Assembly: GCA_003486945.1 (NCBI GenBank) | Contig: DNFL01000248.1 | Location: 617 to 14,258 of the forward strand | Source: Hyphomonas sp. | GTDB lineage: Bacteria; Pseudomonadota; Alphaproteobacteria; Caulobacterales; Hyphomonadaceae | Direction: 5' to 3' | Length of the DNA: 13,642 bases | Part shown: positions 1 through 7,454 of the stretch, piece by piece | How the letters are laid out: each line of letters opens with the position of its first letter | Numbering within the stretch: the first letter of the stretch is position 1 | Position numbers and translations under genes: made by a program | Notes under the pieces: model-generated | What the model was told of the DNA's origin: nothing | Database searches by the model: none | Seen by the model: the letters and a program-made list of their open reading frames with translations, nothing else

Positions 1-275
<275 letters not shown>

Positions 276-281
276 TTATAT

Positions 282-343
282 GTTGCGGGCCGGTTACCAC
301 GCCTGCCCGCGCATGGCAACGCGGCGGCGCCAGAATTGCCGCC
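282..343 (-). other. Two G+C-rich stem-loops in the ahcY leader
   Basis: Two inverted repeats stand directly upstream of ahcY. Arms GCGGGC (285-290) and GCCCGC (305-310) are flanked by GTT (282-284) and AAC (318-320). Arms GGCGGC (323-328) and GCCGCC (338-343) follow. On the minus strand both could fold in the 5' leader if transcription starts far enough upstream. ahcY genes of some proteobacteria carry an S-adenosylhomocysteine riboswitch, but I do not see the conserved strings of that motif here, so no riboswitch is called. In DNA this GC-rich, such repeats can arise by chance. Confidence 0.3.
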
Positions 344-427
344 CCCGGCGCAGTATCCGCTGGTTGCGAGCAAGGCCGGGCATGATAAGCAGGCGCGGCG
401 GCGAGGCCTGCCGGTTTGGAGCGCGAC

Positions 428-1483
428 ATGAACTATCTCGTGACCGGCGGTGCAGGCTTCATCGGCTCGGCCCTCTGCCATGAGTTGATGGCTCAGCCCG
501 GCACACGGGTCACCGTGCTGGACAAGCTTACCTATGCCGCCAATCCGGCCTCGCTGGCCTCGCTCAAGGCCCATCCCGGCTTCCGGCTGGTCGAGGCGGA
601 CATCTCGGACCGGGCCGCAGTCGAGCGTGCACTCTGGGAGGCGTCGCCGGACGCGGTCTTCCACCTCGCCGCCGAAACCCATGTCGACCGATCCATCGAT
701 TCTGCCGCGCCCTTCATCCAGACGAACGTCGTCGGCACGATGGTGATGCTGGAGGCGGCGCGTTCCTGGTGGAGCGCGCTGGAGGGCGAGGCAAAGGCCC
801 GCTTCCGCTTCGTGCATGTCTCCACCGATGAAGTCTTTGGCTCGCTCGGGCTGGAGGGCAGGTTCAGCGAGACAACCGCCTATGATCCGTCCTCGCCCTA
901 TTCGGCCAGCAAGGCTGGCTCTGACCATCTCGTCCGCGCCTGGCACCGCACCTATGGCCTGCCTGTCGTCATCTCCAACTGCTCCAACAATTATGGCCCG
1001 CGCCAGTTCCCGGAAAAACTTATCCCGCTCTCGGTGCTGAACGCCCTTCACGGCAAGCCGATCAGCCTCTATGGCGACGGCCTGCACGTGCGCGACTGGC
1101 TGTACGTGCACGACCATGCCCGCGCGCTGATCACCATGGCAGACGCCGCGCCCGCCGGCGAGACTTATACCGTCGGCGGCGGCGAGGAACGCACGAACCG
1201 TGATATCGTGGACTCCATCTGCCGCCAGCTGGATGAACGCTTCCCGAAAGCGGCGCCGCATGCCCGCCTTGTGCGCTTCGTGAAGGACCGGCCGGGACAC
1301 GATTTCCGCTATGCCATCGACAGCAGCAAGATCAGGTGCGAACTCGGCTGGGCGCCGTCCGTCAATTTCGAAACGGGCATGGCCGAAACCGTGGACTGGT
1401 ATCTGGCGAATGAAAGCTGGTGGCGTCCGCTGCGCGAGAAGGTATATGCGGGCGAGCGGATCGGCGAAGGCGCTTCGCACTAA
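428..1483 (+). CDS. rfbB: dTDP-glucose 4,6-dehydratase
   Basis: The protein converts dTDP-glucose to dTDP-4-keto-6-deoxyglucose in the cytosol with bound NAD. It is a short-chain dehydrogenase/reductase of 351 residues, the usual family length. Visible motifs in order are the Rossmann glycine motif GGAGFIG at residues 7-13, HLAAETHVDRSI at 79-90, the dehydratase signature STDE at 132-135, the catalytic YSASK (Tyr158, Lys162), and NCSNNYGPRQFPEKLIPL shortly after. An in-frame TTG lies four codons upstream at 416, but the ATG at 428 has GGAG about six bases before it and places the glycine motif where the family expects it. rfbA starts 21 bases after the stop, so the two are probably one operon. 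The gene is often called rmlB. The product is a branch point, so the final sugar cannot be read from this gene. Confidence 0.96.
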   Translation: MNYLVTGGAGFIGSALCHELMAQPGTRVTVLDKLTYAANPASLASLKAHPGFRLVEADISDRAAVERALWEASPDAVFHLAAETHVDRSIDSAAPFIQTNVVGTMVMLEAARSWWSALEGEAKARFRFVHVSTDEVFGSLGLEGRFSETTAYDPSSPYSASKAGSDHLVRAWHRTYGLPVVISNCSNNYGPRQFPEKLIPLSVLNALHGKPISLYGDGLHVRDWLYVHDHARALITMADAAPAGETYTVGGGEERTNRDIVDSICRQLDERFPKAAPHARLVRFVKDRPGHDFRYAIDSSKIRCELGWAPSVNFETGMAETVDWYLANESWWRPLREKVYAGERIGEGASH

Positions 1484-1504
1484 CTTATACATGACGGGGC
1501 TCCC

Positions 1505-2377
1505 ATGAAGGGCATCATCCTCGCAGGTGGACGCGGCAGCCGGCTTGAGCCGGTAACGCGCGGCGTGTCGAAACAGCTGCTGCCGATCTACGACAAGCCT
1601 CTGATCTTCTATCCGCTTTCCGTGCTGATGCTGGCGGGCATTCGCGAGATTCTAGTGATCGTCACGCCGGAATCGCTGGACCAGTTCAAGGGGCTGCTGG
1701 GCAACGGGCGCCAGTGGGGCATCGAGATATCCTACGCCGTGCAGGATGAGCCGCGCGGGCTGGCGGATGCCTTCATTCTGGGGGCGGATTTTCTGAATGG
1801 CTCGCCGGCTGCGCTCGCCCTCGGCGACAATATCTTCTATGGCGCGGGCCTCTCGGGCCTCGTGATGGACGCAACCAAGGTGAAAACGGGCGCGAGCGTG
1901 TTTGCCTATGCCGTGCGCGACCCCGAGCGCTTCGGTGTGGTGGAGCTGGACGCAAGCGGCAAGGCCATCTCCATCGAGGAGAAGCCTAAGCACCCGCGGA
2001 GCAACTGGGCGGTCACCGGCCTCTATTTCTATGACGCGCAGGTGGTGGACATTGCCCGCGCCGTGAAACCGTCCGAACGCGGCGAGATCGAGATTACCGA
2101 CATCAACGCCGCCTATATGGCGAAAGGCCAGCTGAACGCCGTCTGCCTGCCGCGGGGCTTTGCCTGGCTCGATGCCGGCACGTTCGACAGCCTGCTCGAT
2201 GCTTCGCACTTCGTGCAGACGGTGGAGCGCCGACAAGGGTTGAAGATCGGTTGCCTCGAAGAAGTCGCCTGGCGCCGCAGCTTCATCAATGACGAAACGC
2301 TGGAACGCCTCGCCAATGGCTACTCCAACAACTACCGCGAATACCTGCTCGGCCTCCTGGAGGAGCGCCGACCCTGA
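1505..2377 (+). CDS. rfbA: Glucose-1-phosphate thymidylyltransferase
   Basis: This 290-residue enzyme joins glucose-1-phosphate to dTTP to give dTDP-glucose, the substrate of the upstream RfbB. The nucleotide-binding signature starts at residue 8 with [20 protein letters not shown], followed by [19 protein letters not shown]. The conserved ALGDNIFYG is at about 105-113, and [19 protein letters not shown] is further on. Length and motif spacing match the short RmlA type. Only a weak G-rich ribosome site (GACGGGG) precedes the ATG, consistent with translation following rfbB in one transcript. rfbC and rfbD, which would complete dTDP-rhamnose synthesis, do not follow; instead the next gene is on the opposite strand. 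Confidence 0.96.
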   Translation: MKGIILAGGRGSRLEPVTRGVSKQLLPIYDKPLIFYPLSVLMLAGIREILVIVTPESLDQFKGLLGNGRQWGIEISYAVQDEPRGLADAFILGADFLNGSPAALALGDNIFYGAGLSGLVMDATKVKTGASVFAYAVRDPERFGVVELDASGKAISIEEKPKHPRSNWAVTGLYFYDAQVVDIARAVKPSERGEIEITDINAAYMAKGQLNAVCLPRGFAWLDAGTFDSLLDASHFVQTVERRQGLKIGCLEEVAWRRSFINDETLERLANGYSNNYREYLLGLLEERRP

Positions 2378-2388
2378 GGGTTCGGCGC
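2365..2388. terminator. Hairpin between convergent rfbA and aminotransferase genes
   Basis: Seven-base arms GCGCCGA (2365-2371) and TCGGCGC (2382-2388) enclose a second CCC/GGG pairing, giving a bulged stem with TGA as the loop. That TGA is the rfbA stop codon (2375-2377). The structure sits in the 18-base gap between two convergent genes, where a bidirectional terminator would be expected. No T-run follows on either strand, so it is not a textbook intrinsic terminator; it may instead pause or stabilise transcript ends. Confidence 0.45.
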
Positions 2389-2395
2389 CGCCGGA

Positions 2396-3556
2396 TCAGC
2401 CGTTGAAAGTGCGCACCGCGTCGACGATACGGTCCTGCGTTGCAATGTCGAGATAGGGATGCATCGGCAGCGAGATCACGCGCTCCGATTTCGCCTCGGT
2501 CACCGCCAGTTCGCCCGGCTTCGGCGCCCATTCTCGGTAGGCCTGGTTCATGTGCATCGGCACCGGATAGTAAACGGCGGTCGGGATATCCTGTGTCTTC
2601 AGGTGCGCGGCGAGACCGTCGCGGTTGTCATGCTCGATCGTGTACTGCGCCCAGGTCGAGACGAAGCCCGGCTTGACGAAGGGCACAGCGGCAACGTGCG
2701 GCTTCAGCAGCTCGTTGTAACGAGCGGCGACCTTGTTGCGAAGCACGATTTCGTCCGCATAGATCTTCAGCTTCTCGATCAGAACGGCGGCCTGGATCGT
2801 GTCGAGGCGCGAGTTCATGCCAACGCGCATGTTGAGGTACTTCGGATCGTGGTCGAAGGTCTTGCCCTTCAGATCCGAGGTGACCGCCTTGCCGTGCACA
2901 CGCAGGCTGTCGATGATCTCGGCAAGCGCGGTGTCATTGGTGACAACGCCGCCGCCGTCGCCGTAGCAGCCGAGGGGCTTGGCCGGGAAGAAGCTGGTGG
3001 TGACGCAGTCAGCCCAGTCGGAAGGATGCTTGCCGTTGATCGTGGTGCCGAATCCTTGCGCGCTGTCGGCGATCAGCTTCATGCCATACTTGTCGGCAAT
3101 CTCGCGCAGACGCGGATAGTTTGCAGCCTGACCGAAGAGGCAGACGCCGACGATGACGCGCGGCTTCAGCCTACCTTCCTTCAGTACACGTTCGATCTGC
3201 GCGACAAGGTGATCCGGGTTCATGTTGTAGGTGTCCGGTTCAATATCGACGAAGACCGGCGTGGCATTCACCCACGGCACAACCTCGCCGGTGGCGCAGA
3301 AGGTGAAGCTCGGGCAGAACACTGCGTCGCCGGCACCTATTTCCCAGGCCATAAGCGGCAAGGCGATCGCGTCGGTGCCGTTAGCGCATCCGAGGGCGTG
3401 CTTCGCGCCAGAAAATGCGGCAAGATCCCCCTCGAACTGTTTCACTTCCGGGCCCATGATGTAGGCGCCGCTTTCGATCACTTTCTGAACGGCTGCATTG
3501 ATCTGCGGTTCAATTCGCTTTCGCTGCGCCTGAAGGTCGATGAATGCGATGGCCAT
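2396..3556 (-). CDS. wbpE: PLP-dependent sugar-nucleotide aminotransferase, DegT/DnrJ/EryC1 family, WbpE-like
   Basis: This 386-residue aminotransferase most resembles WbpE, which transfers an amino group from glutamate to C3 of the 3-keto UDP-GlcNAcA intermediate. It opens MAIAFIDLQAQRKRIEPQI, the usual family start. CANGTDA (58-64) is in the cofactor pocket, IADSAQGFG (162-170) holds the Asp that pairs with the pyridine nitrogen, and SFFPAKPLGCYGDGG contains the Schiff-base Lys at about 193. Further signatures are MRVGMNSRLDTIQAAVL and, near the end, VISLPMHPYL. The frame stays open 30 codons upstream, but the ATG at 3556 fits the family and has AAGAGGA about nine bases before it. A dTDP-3-keto sugar aminotransferase (FdtB/QdtB type) is an alternative given rfbAB nearby, but the WbpA and WbpB-like genes in the same unit favour the UDP-uronic acid role. 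Confidence 0.88.
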   Translation of the reverse strand: MAIAFIDLQAQRKRIEPQINAAVQKVIESGAYIMGPEVKQFEGDLAAFSGAKHALGCANGTDAIALPLMAWEIGAGDAVFCPSFTFCATGEVVPWVNATPVFVDIEPDTYNMNPDHLVAQIERVLKEGRLKPRVIVGVCLFGQAANYPRLREIADKYGMKLIADSAQGFGTTINGKHPSDWADCVTTSFFPAKPLGCYGDGGGVVTNDTALAEIIDSLRVHGKAVTSDLKGKTFDHDPKYLNMRVGMNSRLDTIQAAVLIEKLKIYADEIVLRNKVAARYNELLKPHVAAVPFVKPGFVSTWAQYTIEHDNRDGLAAHLKTQDIPTAVYYPVPMHMNQAYREWAPKPGELAVTEAKSERVISLPMHPYLDIATQDRIVDAVRTFNG

Positions 3557-3630
3557 ATTCCTGGGTCCTCTTGGTCGGGTTGGCGACGGGTCAGTAGACC
3601 AGCCCGAAAGGGCCAGCAACTCACGCGTCG

Positions 3631-4743
3631 TTACAAATGGTTGCACAATTCGAGGAAGCGGGCAGCTGCCGCGCGACTTGTGATTGGCTGGGCGGCGGTG
3701 TTGCGGCCTGATCCTCGGTAGAGGCTCCTGAGCACGTTCTCAGCAGGCTCCGCCGGCACCCGTGGATCGGCGCGCCAGGGGCCGTTGCCGCAAGCGACCA
3801 AAGGGCGGTCGAAAGCGAGATAATCGGCAATCTTGCTTGGCGGCACATGCATCTTGGCAGAGGCAACGAAGGCGAGCGCGTCGGCGCCCGCCATCATGGC
3901 GCGGGCGTCCTCATACGAAACAGGGCCGAATTGGCGGATGGCATAGGCAGCGGAGCTTGCTGCGATACGTCCCTGCTCGGCATCGGTGAGCCGGCCGGCG
4001 AAGTTCAGAATAAGATCGCTTCGAGTGGCACACGCAGCCTCGAAGGGCGCGAGCAACTCTTCAATAAGCGCATCGGGATCGGAGAAGGCGATGGATCCCG
4101 CGTGGAGGATGTTCAGGCCGTTGCCTTCATAACTGTAAGGTTGGACCGGATCGTCGCTGGTGAAATGTTCGAGCACCTGCGGATTGCGCGCCCCGAGGCG
4201 GCCGGCTTCAGCGGCGACTACGGGATCGACGGCGAGGACAAGGTCGGCCTTAGGCAAAAGGCGGCGCGCGACAAGGCGTTCACCAATCTGGCGGTGAATG
4301 CGGCGGCGTTCATCTCGGTGAGGTGCTTCCAGCCAGAGATCACGGAAGTCGGCAGCCCAGCGGGCGCCAAGCGCGCAGGCGAGGCGTTCACCGGCGACGT
4401 GGATGGATTCCGGCGGGCTGGTGGAGAGGACCCAGTCGGGCGTCCAGCCGTCGGCGATGCCTGCATCCGCTGCGCGCTGGCACCAGAGGATATCCGGGTC
4501 CGGCCAGAGGAAGAGATCGCGGGCGATACCGCGAAAGGAGGGGCGTGCGGGGCCTGCATAACCGGAGGGGTCGCGGTTCGGATGCGGCACAGCAAGGCCA
4601 CGCTCGCCTTCGGGCAGCGACGGCGCGATCACGCGCACTTCGACGCCGAGGGAACGCAACGCGTTGGCGAGCAGATAGGGGCGGCGAATGCCTCCGGAAA
4701 CGGCGGGCGGGTAGTGCCGCGTGAGGAGCAGCAGCCGCTTCAC
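3631..4743 (-). CDS. Glycosyltransferase, GT4/GT-B type
   Basis: This is a cytosolic or peripherally membrane-bound glycosyltransferase of 370 residues. It starts MKRLLLLTRHYPPAVSGGIR, the N-terminal pattern of GT4-like proteins in which a glycine-rich loop follows the first strand. WAADFRDLW (about 129-137) is a conserved GT4 N-domain segment, and ILHAGSI (about 212-218) marks the C-terminal Rossmann half. AFVASAKMHVPPSKIADYLA (291-310) is the region that normally binds the nucleotide-sugar donor, here with SKIADYL where family members often have KxxEYL. The start is GTG at 4743; GAGGA just before it overlaps the wbpA stop codon, and only seven bases separate the genes, so translation is probably coupled. 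Donor and acceptor cannot be read. Its place inside the wbp unit suggests it uses the sugar made there. Confidence 0.85.
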   Translation of the reverse strand: MKRLLLLTRHYPPAVSGGIRRPYLLANALRSLGVEVRVIAPSLPEGERGLAVPHPNRDPSGYAGPARPSFRGIARDLFLWPDPDILWCQRAADAGIADGWTPDWVLSTSPPESIHVAGERLACALGARWAADFRDLWLEAPHRDERRRIHRQIGERLVARRLLPKADLVLAVDPVVAAEAGRLGARNPQVLEHFTSDDPVQPYSYEGNGLNILHAGSIAFSDPDALIEELLAPFEAACATRSDLILNFAGRLTDAEQGRIAASSAAYAIRQFGPVSYEDARAMMAGADALAFVASAKMHVPPSKIADYLAFDRPLVACGNGPWRADPRVPAEPAENVLRSLYRGSGRNTAAQPITSRAAAARFLELCNHL

Positions 4744-4750
4744 GCTATCC

Positions 4751-6106
4751 TCAGGCCTTCACGACCTTGGCCTTCAGGTTATCCGGGATGCGCGCGGTGG
4801 CGTTGCGCGTATCGATGACCAGCCTCGAGTTGCGCACGAGCGCTTCATAGTCCACCGCGTCATGGTCGGTGGAGATCAGCACGCAGTCATAGTCTTTCAG
4901 CGCTTTTTCCGTCAACGGCACGGATTCCATGCCGGCAAATTCCGGATGGTCGCGCGTTACCGGAACCTTCGCGATATGCGGATCGTGAAAATCGACTGTC
5001 GCCTTCCGTTCACGGAGCATATGGATCAGGTGTAGCGACGGGCTCTCGCGCATGTCGTCTACGTTTTTTTTGTAGGCGAGGCCGACGACGAGGATGCGGC
5101 TTCCGGCGACGGACTTCTGCAGATGGCTGCTCATCGCTTCTGAAAGGTGTTCGATCACCTGCTTCGGCAATTGCGTGACGACATCCCCGGCAAGCTCGAT
5201 GAAGCGCGTGGTCTCACCATGTGCGCGGGCTTTCCAGGTGAGATAGAACGGGTCGATCGGGATGCAGTGACCACCGAGGCCGGGCCCCGGATAGAAGGCC
5301 ATGAAACCGAAAGGCTTCGTCTTCGCCGCATCGATGACTTCCCAGACATCGATGCCCATGCCTTGGTAGACAGCTTTCAGCTCGTTCACGAGCGCGATGT
5401 TGATCAGGCGGAAGATATTCTCTGTCAGCTTCACCGCTTCAGCGGTTTTCATATCGGAAACCGGCACGACCTTGGTGATCGCTTCGTAGACGGCAACTGC
5501 CATGTCCCGTTCGAGCGCCGTATTCGCGCCGACAACTTTCGGGATCGAGGAGGTCGAAAAGTCGATATTGCCCGGATCTTCACGCTCGGGCGAATAGGCG
5601 ATGGCGAAGTCCACGCCGGATCTGAGGCCGGTTTTCTCGAGGATGACCTTCACGATCTCGTCGCTGGTGCCCGGGTAGGTTGTCGATTCCAGGATCACCA
5701 ACTGGCCGGGTCGGAGGTGGCGCGCGATCATTTCTGTCGTGTCGCGGACATAGGATATGTCTGGCTCCCGGTGCGCGTTCAGCGGCGTCGGCACGCACAT
5801 CAGAAGCGCATCGCCGGCGTGCAGGCGCGCTTCGTTGCTGGTCACTTCCAGGCGGCCGGTGGAATTCATGGCCGCGATCCGGTCATCCGGGATATGTTGG
5901 ATGTATGTCTTGCCCGCCTTCAGAAGGTCGACCTTCCGCTGATCGGTATCGAAACCGAGCACGCGAAAGCCCGCATGCAGGAAGGCTTCCGCAAGCGGAA
6001 GGCCGACATAGCCGAGGCCCATGATGCCGATCGTGAGGTCACGGACATTCGCGCGCCGGACGTATTCGGCCGACATGGCCTCGGAAGTATGGTGCTTGGT
6101 CAACAT
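4751..6106 (-). CDS. wbpA: UDP-N-acetylglucosamine 6-dehydrogenase, WbpA type
   Basis: The enzyme oxidises C6 of UDP-GlcNAc twice with NAD to give UDP-N-acetylglucosaminuronic acid, the entry step to diamino-uronic acids. It has 451 residues (WbpA has about 436). GLGYVG at 30-35 is the NAD motif. CVPTPL (104-109) and LESTTYPGTSDE (139-150) follow, then YSPEREDPGN (171-180). The active-site stretch GPGLGGHCIPIDPFYLTWKA holds the catalytic Cys281, and LAYKKNVDDMRESPS is in the C-terminal domain. The run HCIPIDPFYLTWKA is typical of WbpA rather than of UDP-glucose or ManNAc dehydrogenases. Start choice is uncertain: the ATG at 6106 has no clear ribosome site, and an in-frame ATG at 6076 would place the glycine motif nearer its usual position. 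Confidence 0.92.
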   Translation of the reverse strand: MLTKHHTSEAMSAEYVRRANVRDLTIGIMGLGYVGLPLAEAFLHAGFRVLGFDTDQRKVDLLKAGKTYIQHIPDDRIAAMNSTGRLEVTSNEARLHAGDALLMCVPTPLNAHREPDISYVRDTTEMIARHLRPGQLVILESTTYPGTSDEIVKVILEKTGLRSGVDFAIAYSPEREDPGNIDFSTSSIPKVVGANTALERDMAVAVYEAITKVVPVSDMKTAEAVKLTENIFRLINIALVNELKAVYQGMGIDVWEVIDAAKTKPFGFMAFYPGPGLGGHCIPIDPFYLTWKARAHGETTRFIELAGDVVTQLPKQVIEHLSEAMSSHLQKSVAGSRILVVGLAYKKNVDDMRESPSLHLIHMLRERKATVDFHDPHIAKVPVTRDHPEFAGMESVPLTEKALKDYDCVLISTDHDAVDYEALVRNSRLVIDTRNATARIPDNLKAKVVKA

Positions 6107-6150
6107 GTCGGCACGCTTTGGCTATGAAGTAGGGCAGGAATGGGGCAGCG

Positions 6151-7137
6151 TCAGGTCTTGATCACTTCTAAGCGGCCCTCGGCGCGAAGGAGAGTTTCAA
6201 CAACGCGCATGGCTTCCTGGCCATCCGTGCGAGGTTTCGTCCTGCCAGCACAGCAATCGAGGAAGTGACGACATTCCTGTTTCAGGGGCTCGTCCGCCGG
6301 AAAGGCGATCGTTTCGGGTTCCGATTTGACCGCTTCGGGCACCTTCCCCTTCCAAACGACGGAGTGGCGATAGAGCTTGAGCTTGTCTTCAGTATTTGGC
6401 GCAGAATCTTCGAAAACCAGCATGCCAGCTTCGCCAACAACAACTAGGCGATGCTCCTTGAACGGGTGTAGCCAGGCTGCGAAAACATGAGCCCGGCGAC
6501 CGCCAGAGAAGGTCATGTCGACGCGGAACTCGTCTTCAAGGCCCGGTGTAATCCAACTGCTTCCGCCGCCGGATACCTTTTCAGGCCGGTCCCCCATGAT
6601 CGTCAGCAGCATAGACAAGTCGTGCGGGGCAAAGCTCCAAAGCGCGTTCTCCTCGATGCGCAGTTTCCCGAGGCTGAGACGGTTCGAGTAAGCATACCGG
6701 ACGCCTCCAATGGCGCCTTCCCGCACCAGTTCCATCAGGCGGATGAATGCGGGATGGTACTGCAGCAGATGGCCGACCATCAGAGCTTTGCCGGCGCGGG
6801 CAGCGGCGTCGCACATTGCGCGGCTGTCATCCAGCGTCAGGGCGAGCGGCTTCTCGACAAACACGTGCTTGCCGGCGGCAAAGGCCTTCATCGCCAGTTC
6901 GGCGTGCAATTCAGCAGGCGCAGCAATCGCGACGCCGTGAATTGATGGATCCCGCAGCACCTCTTCCAGAGAACGAGCCGCAGCACGGTTCGCCTCAGCT
7001 TCGCGCCGTGCGGTTTCAGGGCTGGGGTCAACGACAGCTGCAAGGGCGCCTAGCTGTGCAAAATTGCGAGCGAGGTTTCTGCCCCAGTGTCCCACGCCTA
7101 TCTGCGCAACTCTTGGGGGGAAGGAAATGTTTGTCAT
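6151..7137 (-). CDS. wbpB: NAD-dependent sugar-nucleotide oxidoreductase, Gfo/Idh/MocA family, WbpB/WlbA-like
   Basis: This 328-residue protein most likely oxidises C3 of UDP-GlcNAcA to give the 3-keto substrate of the WbpE-like aminotransferase; the two activities are coupled in characterised systems. It shows GVGHWGRN (14-21) for NAD binding and the family signature HVFVEKPLAL (91-100) with the conserved Lys96 in EKP. LLQYHPAF and NALWSFAPHDLSM follow, the latter holding the HD pair at the active site. The frame is open 38 codons further upstream, but that extension has no ribosome site and looks unlike the family; ATG 7137 gives the normal N-terminus. It is the first gene of the minus-strand unit, 44 bases upstream of wbpA. 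UDP-GlcNAc 3-dehydrogenase is an alternative; the C6 dehydrogenase next door argues for the uronic acid substrate. Confidence 0.82.
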   Translation of the reverse strand: MTNISFPPRVAQIGVGHWGRNLARNFAQLGALAAVVDPSPETARREAEANRAAARSLEEVLRDPSIHGVAIAAPAELHAELAMKAFAAGKHVFVEKPLALTLDDSRAMCDAAARAGKALMVGHLLQYHPAFIRLMELVREGAIGGVRYAYSNRLSLGKLRIEENALWSFAPHDLSMLLTIMGDRPEKVSGGGSSWITPGLEDEFRVDMTFSGGRRAHVFAAWLHPFKEHRLVVVGEAGMLVFEDSAPNTEDKLKLYRHSVVWKGKVPEAVKSEPETIAFPADEPLKQECRHFLDCCAGRTKPRTDGQEAMRVVETLLRAEGRLEVIKT

Positions 7138-7168
7138 CAGAGGCTCGCCGGATTGCTCACTGATGCGG

Positions 7169-7197
7169 TGTAAAGACATATGAAGGTCGCGCGTCAA
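7169..7197 (-). promoter_or_regulatory. Putative sigma-70-type promoter for the wbpB-wbpA-GT-wbpE unit
   Basis: Read on the minus strand, TTGACG (7197-7192) is separated by 17 bases from TTTACA (7174-7169). The -35 box matches consensus at five of six positions; the -10 box is weak, which is common in alphaproteobacteria. Transcription would begin roughly 25 to 30 bases before the ATG at 7137, leaving a short leader. This is a pattern match only. Confidence 0.4.
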
Positions 7198-7201
7198 GTC
7201 A

Positions 7202-7219
7202 GTACACTTGCAGTTGTAC
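7202..7219. repeat. Small inverted repeat beside the putative -35 box
   Basis: GTACA (7202-7206) and TGTAC (7215-7219) form five-base inverted arms around eight bases. The repeat lies four bases upstream of the putative -35 box of the wbp unit, the position expected for an activator or repressor site. The arms are short enough to occur by chance. Confidence 0.3.
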
Positions 7220-7454
7220 ATTGACCAAGTGCGCAGTCTCTCATCGCACATTCAAATAGCGTGCGCGGCTGTTGCGAGTGGCATCAATAATGGTGGCAGC
7301 AAACGCGCTAGATTAGAAGGTTATGACACCAGCTATGCCGCATTGCGGCGCGCGAAATCGACTTGGGTCAGTTTGGATTTGCCGGCGCGTGCAGGGCACG
7401 AAGATCAACAATAAGGTTAGCGTTCTGGGCTCTCCAGGCTCTTGCCTCGTCGGG

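Larger units (their letters stand above)
7138..7454. other. Intergenic stretch with promoter region of the wbp unit
   Basis: These 317 bases separate the deacetylase stop from the oxidoreductase start, both genes being on the minus strand. The stretch holds the putative promoter and inverted repeat listed separately. Open frames crossing it are short, lack ribosome sites and resemble no family I recognise. No tRNA, insertion-sequence end or long repeat was seen. The visible change from GC-rich codons on the left to lower-GC sequence on the right falls here, so it may be a junction of clusters with different histories. Confidence 0.6.

Noticed and set aside
2459..3721. 420-codon plus-strand frame opposite the aminotransferase
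   Set aside because: Antisense to the WbpE-like gene, which has all its catalytic motifs. The plus-strand product shows no domain.
3847..4818. 323-codon plus-strand frame opposite the glycosyltransferase
   Set aside because: Shadow frame: composition follows the complement of the GT4 gene and no family features are visible.
5147..6127. 326-codon plus-strand frame opposite wbpA
   Set aside because: Shadow of a strongly conserved gene, with His/Asp/Arg-rich content typical of antisense frames in GC-rich DNA.
7208..7414. 68-codon plus-strand frame in the 7138-7454 gap
   Set aside because: It starts with a non-ATG codon, has no ribosome site, overlaps the probable promoter region and resembles no protein I know.
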